Source: Artocarpus heterophyllus (taxonomy: Eukaryota > Streptophyta > Magnoliopsida > Rosales > Moraceae). From it: a stretch of DNA of 64,000 nucleotides. The notes under the pieces are model-generated. The model was not told the origin of the DNA and did no database searches. It worked only from the letters and a program-made list of their open reading frames with translations. Below, one piece after another: positions 1-11,580 of the stretch. Within the stretch, counting starts at the first letter, position 1; each line of letters begins with the position of its first letter. The position numbers and the translations under genes were made by a program. The stretch is from positions 18,885,679 through 18,949,678 of the forward strand of contig CM046348.1 in assembly GCA_025403435.1 (NCBI GenBank), in the 5' to 3' direction.

Positions 1-627
1 ATATATATGCATATGAAGATTAGTGTTGGATTTGTCAAGGATCCAAATTAACTAGTAATAGTTAATTTGATAGACTATTATTAGTCAGGTCTGAGCTGTA
101 CACGTTTAGAGCATCCATTGGCTGTAATAACGAGGAAGTTATTTAGAGATGTAATTAATTTGCTATTTAACTCATGTAACTATCATTACACAAACAATAC
201 AGAATTACTCTTTACATTTCTCAGAAAACAGCTTCCTTCTCTTTTCAACTTTCTTCCAAACACTTTCAGAGTTGAGGTTTTCAATTTTTCAAACACGTGA
301 TTTATTTAGTAAACGACAATATCCTAGCATGGGCCTTCCATTGTTGTGCTATTTGACATGCATCTAATTGCATGTTTTTTAGAATATATCCATTTCGGTT
401 TCGACTTCAAAGGCATTTATTTGGAATTCCATCAAAAAATGTGAATTTTTTAGCTAGATACAAGCTCCATTGCTAATTGTCTTAAAGGTCTTTCATTCTT
501 CCAAATTTAAGAACTTCTGGTAATCCTCGTTGTGCTTCTCGAATTATTCTTGTTAATTGGCTTATGATGGCTAGCCTGTGGATATCTGGTTGTGGTTCGA
601 TATTTTTGGAATCGGAGAGGTTTTATT
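1..627. other. Non-coding left margin, no gene seen
   Basis: AT-rich sequence with no convincing coding region. The same stretch is found at 25428-26056 with a few substitutions. In the second copy the homologous sequence runs on into a LINE RNase H fragment that is missing here, so part of this stretch may be decayed LINE sequence. The break near 628 is one edge of an indel of about 0.99 kb between the copies. Confidence 0.5.
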
Positions 628-2250
628 TCAAGTCGAAATCGCACGATTTTTGTCTCAATGAGCTCATGATGGTGAGGAGAACGAGGAAAGACCCATATGG
701 ACTATGTATAGCCACCATCGCCATAGCTCATTGGAACTCCGTCGCCGTTTCTGCCGTGAGCCGTCGCTATCGGTGGTGGCGGTCGATATCACTCACATCA
801 AAATGTTCTTGACAATCTCTATTTCAAAAGTCCTCAAGAGATTTTTGCAAAAGTGACTCTTGTAAGAACATGCTAAGGTAGGGTTTTTCTTGTTCTTCTA
901 AATTTAAAATGTTCTCTTTTCCTTGGAGTATTTCTTAGAGTTTGGATACCCATAGCCAAAGATATGCACTTTAAAATTTAGACACTGGTGCAATAAATTT
1001 TGCAGAAAACAGCCACAATCCTATTTGATTTACATGTTTTTGGAGACCTTAATGGTATCAAAATTAAACATATGATGCCTCATTGGAAAGGTCTAAGTGT
1101 TATTTCAATTAACCTCTGATTTTGTAATTTTCAAAGTTATATAGAATATTTTATGAGTATTAATGTAACAGTTGCCAAAACTGTATTTTTCATAAATCTG
1201 CAAAACCAATGAATCAAAATTGTTGCTTTTTGATATACGATATCTACACCTAAACCGACCCTAGAACTTTTAAGGACCTCTAAATTGTGACTTGTAAAAC
1301 TTGGTTTCACTTCGCTTTGGACTACGTAGCCTAAGTTGTGCGCATTCAAAATTTCACTTAGAAACTTTAATCTTGCATAATTTCTTAAAGTCAAAGCCAT
1401 TGATATCTTGAGGATTATTTTGAGCAATCCAAAAAGTTTGGGTAATAGCGTAAAATGACTCACTATAAGCCTTGTTGTTTCATTTCCTTTAATGTCAATT
1501 TTTGCTATGTTTGGTGACTTTGGGAATTTTAAGGAATGAACTCTAGTGTGAGGATCATGTTTTGTTTTGCATAATTGTTGCATTGACATATGCATTGCAT
1601 TTGCATCGGTTATTGCACTTAGCGAAATGCTCGACACATGAAGGCCCCTGAGTTTTTAGCTCAGGTTATGGCATTCAAGTAAGCATTTGAGCTCTCTTGC
1701 TCGGATGACGATATGGTAATTACTATGGGTAATGTGAACCCTATGACAGAGTAAGTATAGGAAGTCTAAGTTTACCTTCTGTTGATTATGTCTGTTATTT
1801 AAATTTTGTTATTTACTTCTATTAGCCATGATGGGTAAGCGTCCTATTTCGATCGAACTTGTTTCCCTTAAGACTAGGTTTAAATAGGTTGGCTAGTCTT
1901 TGTAAGGCTTGATGCCTATAGCTCGGTGAGGTTCACCATATTTATATATCTATATAGATATTAATACAGTTCAAAGTGTTTATCTATTTATGTATTGATG
2001 TTGGTGAGTTTCACCATTGCCAAGTTCATTGACACATAAATCATTATGAGACCCTTAGAGATACAGTAAGGTAGGAAGATTTTAAAAGAGCTTCAAAACA
2101 GGTACAGTAGCTTAAGAATGAGCTCTAGGATTGACTTTACATACTGGCATGTATATATACATTGTTATGTGATGAGTTGGTGATTTTGTTGTGCCTTATG
2201 CTGTGAAATATGTATCTGTGAGTTGATGCATATGGTTGGAGTTATTTTCT

Positions 2251-4413
2251 TGTAACGCCCCAGAATTTATTTAATGTTATTGTAATATAAATGATGAATT
2301 AGTGTGCCATAATTAATGTTTTAACATTAATTTGATTACTTGGTTGGATTTTAAATTTTTGGTTGTTTTGTTAATTTGGTGAATCCAAATGATTACTTAT
2401 TGTTTTAAAATGATGTTTTGAGTTTTAAAAACACGGCAATTTGTAAAATGTTTAAAAATATTCCGTTTTACAAAACCGTGGGCAGCACATGGTTTTTGCA
2501 TAGTAAAACCGCCCACCATTTCTTTCTATTTATTCTCTCTCTTCCTCCTCTCTCCTCACTCTCCCTGATCTCACTCTCTCTCACTTTCTCTCTCTCTCGG
2601 CTTCTCTCTTCTCTCTCAAATTCTCTCTCAAATTTTTGAATCAAAATTCAAATCCAAGCTTCAGGTTAGCAAGGAGGAAGCTCGGGAATGTGATTTGGTA
2701 ACCGAGAACGTGGATTGAAGCTTCGATTTGAGGTTAGTTTTGAAATTTCTAAACTTTTTTCAAAATTTTCAATTTTGTGCATTTTTGAAATCTAGGTCTG
2801 CTTGAGTTTAGAAAACCTTGGATTTGAGTTAAATGAACTTAGAACAACTAGAATCTAAGCTTAGATTGAAGAAAAATGGATTGGATTCAAGATTTTTCAT
2901 TTTTCTCTCCATTTTCTCATTTTCAGATTTTTGAGAATTTTGAGTTTAAATCTTGTTTAAATAAGTTCAAATGTGTTCTAGTATGTTTTTTTTATCAACT
3001 ATGATTGTTTTTCATGCCTGGGATTTGAGAAAAACAGGTTAAAATCAAGATTTAAATTTTGGGGGAATCAAAAACCTGTGGCTGGATTTCTGGGTTTTCC
3101 TAGTTTGGCAGGCCGAACTGTGTGTTCGGCAGGCCGGATCAAGGGATCGGCAGGCCGATGTTCATCTCTCTAGCAGGCCGAACCTGGGAATGTTCGGCTG
3201 ACCGAACTTGGCTTCTGACCCGAAGCAGGGAGTCCAACAGGCCAGCCGAGCATAGGGAATTTTGTGATTTTTCACCCGTTTTCACTGTTTTGAACCCCAA
3301 TTTAAATTCCAACCTTATAGAATGATTTAAAGACACAAATGGCACACTAGGACATCATGAAATGGTTTAATAACATAGAATGTCTCAAACTAGATATTGA
3401 TCGACTTAGTTTGTATCTAGGATTATTTGTGCTTCTGCGGAGCTAACGTATAGCGGATCGGGATTACGGTGTAGGGCACCGGCACGAGTATTGAGGTAGA
3501 AATTCTACCCTATTCTTTGATAGCCTAGTTTCAAAATGATTTGGCTTTGAAAATGATTTCTATTAAAATGTTTTCAACGATTGTTTGAAAATGAATTTAT
3601 CGGTTATATTTTAATATACCGTGAACTGAAATGAACTTCATATCGAATGTAAATGACAACACTCGGTAATTGGGTTTTGAATGATGATGATAATAAACAT
3701 ATAGGCATGATGCCATATCAGAGATCGGGCGTGTAGCGATCGACCTTGGGGGCAGGTCCCGAAACCCAATTGGGCCACTACGGTGGTGATATTATTATGG
3801 TTTGCCTAAGAAAGGAAAATGATATTATTGGTTGTACGGGTAAACTATTCTGGGTAAAAACGGTTTTACTCAAATTTATTTATTTATTCATTTAAGGTTT
3901 CTTTCAAATAATTCCTGAATAATGAAATATTTCTTTAAATTAAATTATTTTATAAAACATAGTCCTACTGAGCCTTTTGGCTCACGTTTTATTTGTTTTA
4001 AATTTTCCACCTTCTAGATGGTTTTCCATTTAGGTTTGGAGAGGATTCTTCGGACAAGACACTGGAGCAATAGAGGGATTAGTAAACTTATTTGTATTAT
4101 TTCAATCAAGGCATGTAAGATTTTAACTTTATTTGTCCTTGGACTGGGGTTGTATTTATGATATTGTCAGTACCATGTGTGTGCACAAGTTGTGGATCTG
4201 TGGGACCCATACTCGCGACTTTATTGTTTTATTATTATTCGTTTAATGATTTTAATTGCCTAATGTATATGAACTCTTTTATCAGGTGTTGTTTTTAAAG
4301 AACCTTACATTTTATATTTAATCCAACCCCTAAACTCTTGATTTTTAATTAAATTCTCTTGTAATTAATTTAAATAATCCGCCACGTCACCTCCCGTACT
4401 TCGGGGTGTGACA
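2251..4413 (+). mobile_element. Nested 2.16 kb solo LTR, first copy only
   Basis: The element starts TGTAACGCCCC and ends GGGGTGTGACA, the TG...CA termini of plant LTRs. The flanks TTTCT (2246-2250) and TTTCC (4414-4418) look like a 5-bp target duplication with one mismatch. The second copy has an uninterrupted empty site near 30065-30075, so the presence/absence difference is direct evidence of insertion. It has no coding capacity beyond short ORFs, so it is most likely a solo LTR left by recombination. It contains a GC-rich short-repeat block at 3107-3208. A 94-bp piece of its 5' end recurs at 19741-19834 on the other strand. Confidence 0.75.
3107..3208. repeat. GC-rich short repeats inside the nested LTR
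   Basis: Five irregular repeats of a GGCAGGCCGAAC-like core lie at about 3107, 3128, 3149, 3172 and 3195, spaced about 20-23 bp. Some copies are GGCAGGCCGGATC or GGCTGACCGAAC. The block is much richer in GC than its surroundings, and the core is partly self-complementary (GGCC, TTCGG/CCGAA). Confidence 0.7.
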
Positions 4414-4823
4414 TTTCCTATCGTAATCCTTTTTCCCTATTGAGCATTTGGCTCACCCCTTTTTATGTTTTCCCTCCTTTTCAGTATATTATAGATTGTG
4501 TTTGTTGCTAGTCACACTTAGTTGTTATTTTCAAGGGCCCAAAGCCCGAGACAGCTTATGTGCAGTTTTGCTGTATTTAATATTTAATTCTCAATGTGAT
4601 ATTGTATCATGTGTATAGAAACTGTATCGATACGACAATATCCTAGGTCTGTTTACTTTTTGAAACATTTTGTAATGTTGGACTTTTATTATTTTTAATT
4701 TAAAGACTCCAAAACAAGTATTTTACCTCTTTCTGGTAATAGTCTATTTTTATTTTGGATTAGTTTAATCCGTTATATTTATTTTAATTTCAATTATTTA
4801 CTAACCCCATTTTGGGTGTTACA

Positions 4824-5706
4824 TATTTAAATTTTTATAAGAACTTACGATGTATTAAACAAATTATTATTTTAAATTTCATACGCATTAATCAGTAAGC
4901 AATCAAATAATAAAATTTTTATATTTATACTTCGTTGTGCAAAATTTTTCACCACTTTAACCTTCCAAAATTTTTGATGTTAAAGTATAACAATATTTGA
5001 TTATGAAATTTGAACATTTGAAAACATTTTTTTTTTACATAAATATGGAATTTTAGCATTCGGGTATATATATTATATCACATGTTAGAGGTGGTTTTAA
5101 GTCATAAATACTAAAATAAATGGCCCAAAAATAAAAGAATTGTTACCGTGAGATTAATGTAAAATTGGGTATACTTGGAGTTCACTTGCTCTTTCAAAAT
5201 ATTTTCCTTCCTTTATTTTCAATGTTCATTAATTATGAATCAATATCAATTGTGCGAATGCAAAATCCAAGGTTAATTTGCCTTTCAAAAATAAATACTA
5301 ATAATAATCCGAGATTTTCCTTTAATTAGTTTTGTAATCTACGATTTTCTTTTAAAAAGAAAAAAGAAAAAAGTGAAATTGTACTAAATTACGCAATTTC
5401 AATTCTTAATGTAAGCAAATAACACATTTTCAAAAAAATATTAAAGTCCATAGCATTCTTAGAATCACGTGCTCTTTTTAAACACTTAAATTTTTAATTT
5501 TACCTCTTCCTCTTTCTTCTTTTTCTTCTTCTCTTTCTTCTTGTTTTTGTTTTTCGTTATTTCATTGTTATTTTGTGTTTTTCTCTACATCATTTTATGC
5601 CAAAATAAATTTCATTTTAATCTAAATGGCTATTTACTTAAGATTATTATATTTTATTCTATTTATTTTTATTCCCAATAAATGGTGGTTTAATTCCTTC
5701 CTTCCC

Positions 5707-5738
<32 letters not shown>

Positions 5739-7307
5739 CAAATGCGAATTAATTAAAGGGAGAATGAGGGAAATAGACCAAACTTATAATTGAATAAAAA
5801 TTAATAGCCCAAGTTTAAAACAAAGCTAATAAATAGGCCAAAAAATATAAATACACATTTATGAATTAGTTAAATGACAAAAATAATCCTAATTTAATTA
5901 ATAACAATTTATATATTTTTCTTCCTTACTTTCTCTTTCTTCCCTTCATGTTTCTCTCTTCCATTCTCTCTCGGTGTCTCTTCTTGTTTCTCTCTCATCC
6001 TTTCCTCTATTTTTAGATCGCTAGAGCCGTCTATCATTACCATCACGTGGGGCCAAAATTGAGTGAAGATCGTAGGGGCTAGGCAGGGAGAAGCGTGTAA
6101 AGGAGTGTCAGAGTTGCGAGGTCAAAATCGCAGGAGCTGCATCAGGAGTAGCATGAGGAGAAGTGCCGGAGTCGAGAGTTTGAAATCAAGCGAAGATCGC
6201 AAGAGCTGCACTAGGAAAAGTTGCTGGAGTCGTACAAAGAGGAGTGTCAGAGTCACAAAGGGAGGTGTTATCGTGAAGGGAACTGCTGAATTTGTCATCG
6301 GAGTCACACGAGGTCACCGAAGTTGCCGTTGGAGTCAGAGAGAAAAGAGGAGGAGAGATGAGGGAAATGAGGGAGAAAGTTGTTTTAGGTGTTTTTGAAG
6401 AAGATAGGGTAAAATTAGGAATGTTAGTGTTTAAAAAAGCACAAAATTATGAAAATGCTATTACTTTAATATTTTTAAAAGTCTATTTAATTACAATAAG
6501 AATTAAAACTGTGCTATTTAGTAAAGGGAAAGATATTCTTTTACCAACTTCATATGAAATTATTGGAAGAAAGAATTATTATTTCTAAGCAATAAAAAAT
6601 GACCTACAAGTGTATGTGTATGTTTTTTAGCAATTAGATATGCAGAAAAAAAAGATTCTAATCGAACCTAACATACAATCAGAAACAAAACACTATCAAT
6701 AAAACCCAGATAAAAAAGACCCCCTTTTTTACTATAAATATATATTCACTAGATTAAACAGAAGGATGGGATGTATTAGTATGGTTATTTATCTTTTTAT
6801 ATCATGTATTATAAGTTTGCTCAAACACTATAGCTTCTATTTTGAATCTCATCAAATTTATATTTTTATATTACATTTAATACAAATTTATATCTTACTT
6901 TAGTCAATAGTTAATTTTTGACCTTTAAAATGACGAAATTACCTTAAAGCAAATTAGAGAGAATCGTAATTTTCAAAAAGTAAAAAGAAGACAAAAATAA
7001 AAACACACAAAACACCTATTTTTGGGGTATTCTATACTTTTTTAAAGTAAAAAACCTTAGCATAAAGTGTTTTTTTTTTTTAATTTATAAAGCTCTCTTA
7101 TTTTTCATTTTGAGAGTATTTTGGACAATTTTTTAGATCAAAATTGAATATTAATTGGAAAAAAAGTATAAATTTATGTAGTACATTAAATCCAAAGGTA
7201 TAAATTTGATGAGATCTAAAACCAAAGGTATATGTTTTAAATTAACTTAAAATATAAAGTTTAAAAGATAAATATCTCGTATTAGTATCACATCCTACAT
7301 GGGCCAC
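4824..7307. other. Intergenic, AT-rich, no gene
   Basis: Contains a TA microsatellite at 5710-5738. A CT-rich tract at about 5925-6010 is followed by a GAG/CGG-rich stretch at about 6060-6400. The open frames there have low-complexity composition and are not preserved at the same length in the second copy, so I do not call a gene. From 6498 to 7805 the sequence is present only in this copy. It is bounded by ACAAT at 6493-6497 and 7801-7805, which fits a deletion by short homology in the second copy. Confidence 0.6.
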
Positions 7308-8382
7308 TAGGGGTGTTCGCGAGCAGTTTGGGTGGTTTTTCCTCTAAACTACTAACCAAACCAAAACTAAATTTTATTTTTAGGTGGTTTGGGTCGATAG
7401 ATATTTTTACAGAAACCAAACCAAACCAAACTACTGGTAAGTCGTTTGGGCAATTTGGTTTGGGCGGTTTGTAAAGATTCATAACATATTTTGTAACTGT
7501 TATGCATGATAGAATGTCAAACTTTGGACAAGCCACACTACAAAACATCTTAAACCCTTCTTGTTCAACAAATAAAAAGGTAGCTCATCGATGGCTACCA
7601 TCTTTGCCAATGTCGTTCAACATGCACTTGACTAAAACCCACAGCTACAAGGTTACTATCTCCTAGCAATTTTTTGTCTGAAACATAATATCTGTTTCTT
7701 AGAATCTTCCTCCTTATAAGGGTATTTCTTACATTGCTCTCTAAGATGGTTCCACAAGGTACTAGTAACATTTTTTTTAGGTGTAAGAATAACCTTTTTG
7801 ACAATGGACACACACATTTCTAAGCCCACCCTTAATTTTTTTTTTCTTTTCAAAATTGTCCTATACTGGAGAAGTTGTTATACACTTTCTTTTGCTAGGA
7901 AGTGGTGGTCTATGAGCTTTATTTTGCTCTGAATTTTCTTCCCCATTTTGGCTCTAAGTTAGTCGTATGAGTTAGTAATATGTGCTTTTTATTTTATTTT
8001 ATTTTATTTTATTTTTTTAGATATGCTGATGAGCGAATAACATTTAGGGAAAAGAAATGAAAAAGTGAAATTTTGAAAAAAGAGAGAGAGAAAAGTGAAA
8101 TTATAAGATGTGGATAAGTGCATTTTATACATGTGTAGAACTTTTTTATTACCAATTAAAAATAATCTATATAATCATAATAAAAATTCTCTTATATTAA
8201 ATATATTAATGTATGACAGATTGGCAGATGGTTTGATGGGCGGTTTAAAAGTGTCAACTCACTAATCAAACCATCTAAAATTATTTGTATAAAAATTACG
8301 AGAATCGTTCAAAATTAAAATAAAAATCATCAAATTGGTTTGTTTAATTTGGACGGTTTAGCAGATCTTTTGAACACCGCTG
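7308..8382. mobile_element. Possible hAT-like non-autonomous element
   Basis: The left end TAGGGGTGTTC (7308) and the right end GAACACCGCTG (8372-8382) are inverted repeats with two mismatches. They resemble the AGGGGTGTTC termini seen in plant hAT MITEs. Inside each end are GGTTTGG-rich and CCAAACC-rich stretches, also typical of that group. I see no 8-bp target duplication and no transposase. In the second copy the left part is gone with the 1.3 kb indel. Confidence 0.35.
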
Positions 8383-9285
8383 CAGACTGCAAAAGCACAA
8401 ATTGCTATGTATTCTTTCAAATAATCATTTCACTTTAACACAACTTTCTCATGGCTATATTCCACATGATACTCCACATGATACGTACACCCATCATTTT
8501 GAATATAACGCAAAAGTCACAATGCTAATTTAACTGCCCAATTTACTAAATTGCAAGGGAGGCATTTTTCTCTTCAAAATTGTCCTACACGGAGAAGTTG
8601 TTCTACCCTTTCTTTTGCTAGAAAGTGGTGGTCTATGATCTGATTTTTTTTGTTTTTTTCATTTTGGTTCTAAGTTAGTCGTATGAGTTAGTAACATGTG
8701 TTTTTTTTCTTTTATTTGATTTTTTTTGTGTTTTTTATATATGCTGATGAGCAAATAACATTTAGGAAAAAGTAAAAAAAAAGTGAAATTTCGATTAAAA
8801 AAAAGAGAGAAAAGTGAAATTATAGGATGTGGATAGGTGCATTTTATACGTGTGTAGAATTTTTTTTTATTACCAATTAAAGATAATCTAAATAATAATA
8901 ATAATAATTCTCTTATATAAAATATATTTATATATGTCGGATTGGTGGACGGTTTAATGGGTAGTTTAGAAATGTCAACTCACTAACCAAATTATCTAAA
9001 ATTATTTGTGTAAAAATTATAAGAATCATTCAAAATTAAAATAAAAATTATCAAATTGGTTTGGTTTAATTTGAACGGTTTAGCAGATATTTTGAACAAC
9101 CTGCGGATCACAAAAGCACAAATTGCTATGTATTCTTTGAAAATAATCATTTCACTTTAACACAACTTTCTCATGGCTGGTGTATTCCACATGATACGTA
9201 CGCCCATCATTTTTGAATGTAACGCAAAAGTCACAATACCAATTTAACTGCCCAAATGACTAAATTGCAAGCCAGGCATTTTTCT
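7848..9285 (+). repeat. 0.72 kb tandem duplication upstream of the dirigent gene
   Basis: Two direct units of about 720 bp (about 7848-8571 and 8572-9285) share the same order of blocks. These are a CAAAATTGTCCTA start, a T-rich tract, an AGAGAGAAAAGTGAAAT block, a TTACCAATTAAA block, a GGTTTGATGGG-type block, and a final CACAACTTTCTCATGGC stretch. Unit two ends about 260 bp before the dirigent ATG. The same double unit is present in the second copy (about 32192-33640), so this duplication is older than the large one. Confidence 0.75.
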
Positions 9286-9440
9286 CCATGTCACATGTTT
9301 CTGGCATTTCTTTCATGAATGGCTTTGCAGCAGACAAAACGTTTCACGAGAGCAACTACTTAATTTTTGGTTAATTATATATACATATATGGTAAATTAA
9401 TCATGACATACCCTACTTTAACCGTCCTAATCTATCTCTC

Positions 9441-9449
9441 ATAAATAGA
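9441..9449 (+). promoter_or_regulatory. Likely TATA box of the first dirigent gene
   Basis: ATAAATAGA lies 103 bp before the ATG at 9544, in a short stretch conserved in both copies. The spacing would put transcription start near 9470. Position and composition only. Confidence 0.45.
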
Positions 9450-9543
9450 TCAGGCGACGAATGACTTCAAATTACAAATCAAAGAGTCTAGCTAGAGGAC
9501 CCCTTTTGTTGTTTGGTCAAGTTAATCCAAAATTTTTCCATCA

Positions 9544-10062
9544 ATGGCATTTGACAAGTTGTTCTTGTTAATTTTGCTTGTAGCCATGTTATTATTCATT
9601 CGTCCAAGCGAGGCTCAATCTCAAACTGAGAGACAAAATCAAAGCGACTTAGTGTTCTTCTTCCAGGATGTCACCTCCGGGCCCAACGGCACCGTCGTCC
9701 CGGTGGTCGGAATCACTGGAAAGACCTGGTCATTTGCCTCATTCGGCACGATTTTCGTTGTCGATGATCCAATCACGCAAACCCCAGATAAGAACTCAGC
9801 CCAAATTGGTCGAGCACAGGGAGTGCTTGTAACATCAGCCTTGGATGGGTCTAATGTGAGTGTCTTAATATCATTAGTATTCAACAATGGCACTTTGGAG
9901 CTACAAGGCGTTCTTCGTCAAAATGAGAGATACAGAGAAGTCTCAGTTGTTTCAGGGACTGGGAGATTTAGGTTTATGAGAGGACATGCTATCTTTGAGA
10001 CTATCTATTATGAGAGGGCAACTTCTTATGCAATCATTAGGTGTACCATTACATTAGGCTGA
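9544..10062 (+). CDS. Dirigent family protein
   Basis: A 172-aa secreted protein. Dirigent proteins form eight-stranded beta barrels that steer stereoselective coupling of phenoxy radicals (lignans and related compounds) in the apoplast; the substrate cannot be told from sequence. Residues 1-24 are a hydrophobic signal peptide ending PSEA. Family blocks in order are LVFFFQDV (36-43), FGTIFVVDD (67-75), IGRAQG (88-93), NGTLELQG (115-122) and SVVSGTGRFRFMRGHA (134-149). Possible N-glycosylation sites include NGT and NVS motifs. It has only one cysteine after the signal (near 166), so the disulphide described in some dirigents is unlikely. It is intronless, as is usual for the family. The start is the first ATG after the TATA-like box and opens the signal peptide. 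The SLAH1-like gene follows 5 kb downstream. Confidence 0.95.
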   Translation: MAFDKLFLLILLVAMLLFIRPSEAQSQTERQNQSDLVFFFQDVTSGPNGTVVPVVGITGKTWSFASFGTIFVVDDPITQTPDKNSAQIGRAQGVLVTSALDGSNVSVLISLVFNNGTLELQGVLRQNERYREVSVVSGTGRFRFMRGHAIFETIYYERATSYAIIRCTITLG

Positions 10063-11537
10063 TTTAGATTTCAGCACATTATAATCATGTGATGGAGGAA
10101 ACTATATAATAATAAATTGGAGAATAAAGTTTCAGATCAATTTAATTTAGTTGCTACTTTATTGTTACTTCAAATTTTAGTCTTGTTAAGCCCCTACATA
10201 TTTCCCAAATTGTAGTGCATATACAACATTTTTTTCGTTTTTTTTTTTTTCTGAAAAACAAAAATATGTAAAAGTGAGTATGTAGATAAGGTGTAATTTC
10301 TACCTACATGCAGTGAATAAATGTCATTAGTACATATACTTTTGAATTTTTTATTTCTCCTTCTTAAGCTGGAGTGCATATTGTCTCAAAAGTAATATTA
10401 AATAATTGAATAATGATACAAGTAAAGAACGAGGATCTAATTTGGTTGAAGACTCTAGATATCAAAGAAGACTTGGTCCGAAACTTAGCAGGGCTCAAAT
10501 ATAAAAAATTAAGTTTGTTTAATTTAAATAGCAGAAAAAACACGAATAAAACTTCTAATATTTTTGTATAAGTACTGATTGTTAAGAAGTGTTGGAGTAG
10601 GCGTTGGCGCTGTGGCGCTGGGAAGTTGAAGGTGCAACGTCGGGTCGCGAATCAACATTATTTTGAGAAACTATATATATTTTTTGTATACTCCTATTAG
10701 GACAGGTTAGGTTTCATTTGTGTAACTCAAAAAATATATATAAAGAGAAAGTGTGTACTTTTTTTCTTGTAAACTTCATCATTATAGTGAATTTGTATAA
10801 TGGTTAAGAATAGACGTAATTCTTATATTAAGAGTGAACCACTATAAATTTTATATGTTCTTTTCTTACTTATTTTTTGTTTGGTGCTTTTGCTCTCTGT
10901 GGAATTAAGATCTCTAGTTCATAGCATTAATCAGATCGAGAAGCCATAACATTATCATCAATTAACTGATTTAAGCTCGATGCACATATAATAGAAAGAA
11001 CATTTCTTCAATTAACTGTTTCTTCAATTAACTGTTTCCAGATTTGTATTGTCTTAGCTTTAGTTTCACTTGCTTTACTATATTTTATTTAGTTTCTTTA
11101 TTTTTATATCATTTTAATATACTTTGGACTTAGTGGTTTGGTATGGCATCTAGATTCTAGTGGGTGTCACTTTAATTGAGATGGGTGAGAATCTAGTTGA
11201 GATGGGTTAAAATCGGGGGATTTTGAAAAGTAGCTTTAAGAAAAAAAGATTTTGAGCAAATGACCCTTTTTTTTTGCAGTTTTTTGACGTCAAAAAACAT
11301 GTTTTTTGGGCATGAAAACAGTTTCAGTTTTTTTTTTCACTCTGTTGAAGTTCCTCTTCTCGCTACAGTTATTTTCGTCTTTTTTCTGAAAAAAAACTGA
11401 GACAGTTTACCTGCCTAGAAAAGCTTGTTTTTTTTGGTAAAAAAAAAAAGGTCATTTCCTCAATTATGATTTTTTTTTTTGCCCTTTTGTCAAATTCTTC
11501 CGTTAAAATCTGATGATATCAATTGCCACTTCTCTTC

Positions 11538-11580
<43 letters not shown>

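Larger units (their letters stand above)
628..4823 (+). mobile_element. Broken solo LTR (large Ty3-gypsy-type), first copy
   Basis: This is the counterpart of the complete 3.8 kb LTR at 26640-30476. Here the 5' end is missing (edge near 628), and about 1.4 kb is missing internally at 941-945, where the flanks share TTTG. The 3' terminus GTGTTACA is present at 4816-4823. A second LTR-like element (2251-4413) is nested inside. No gag, protease, reverse transcriptase or integrase is present. The Ty3-gypsy assignment is inferred from the TGTAAC/GTTACA termini and long LTR, not from coding sequence. Confidence 0.65.

Noticed and set aside
6063..6398. 111-aa Arg/Ser/Gly-rich frame
   Set aside because: Low-complexity GAG-rich DNA; the frame is shortened to 82 codons in the second copy and has non-ATG start options.
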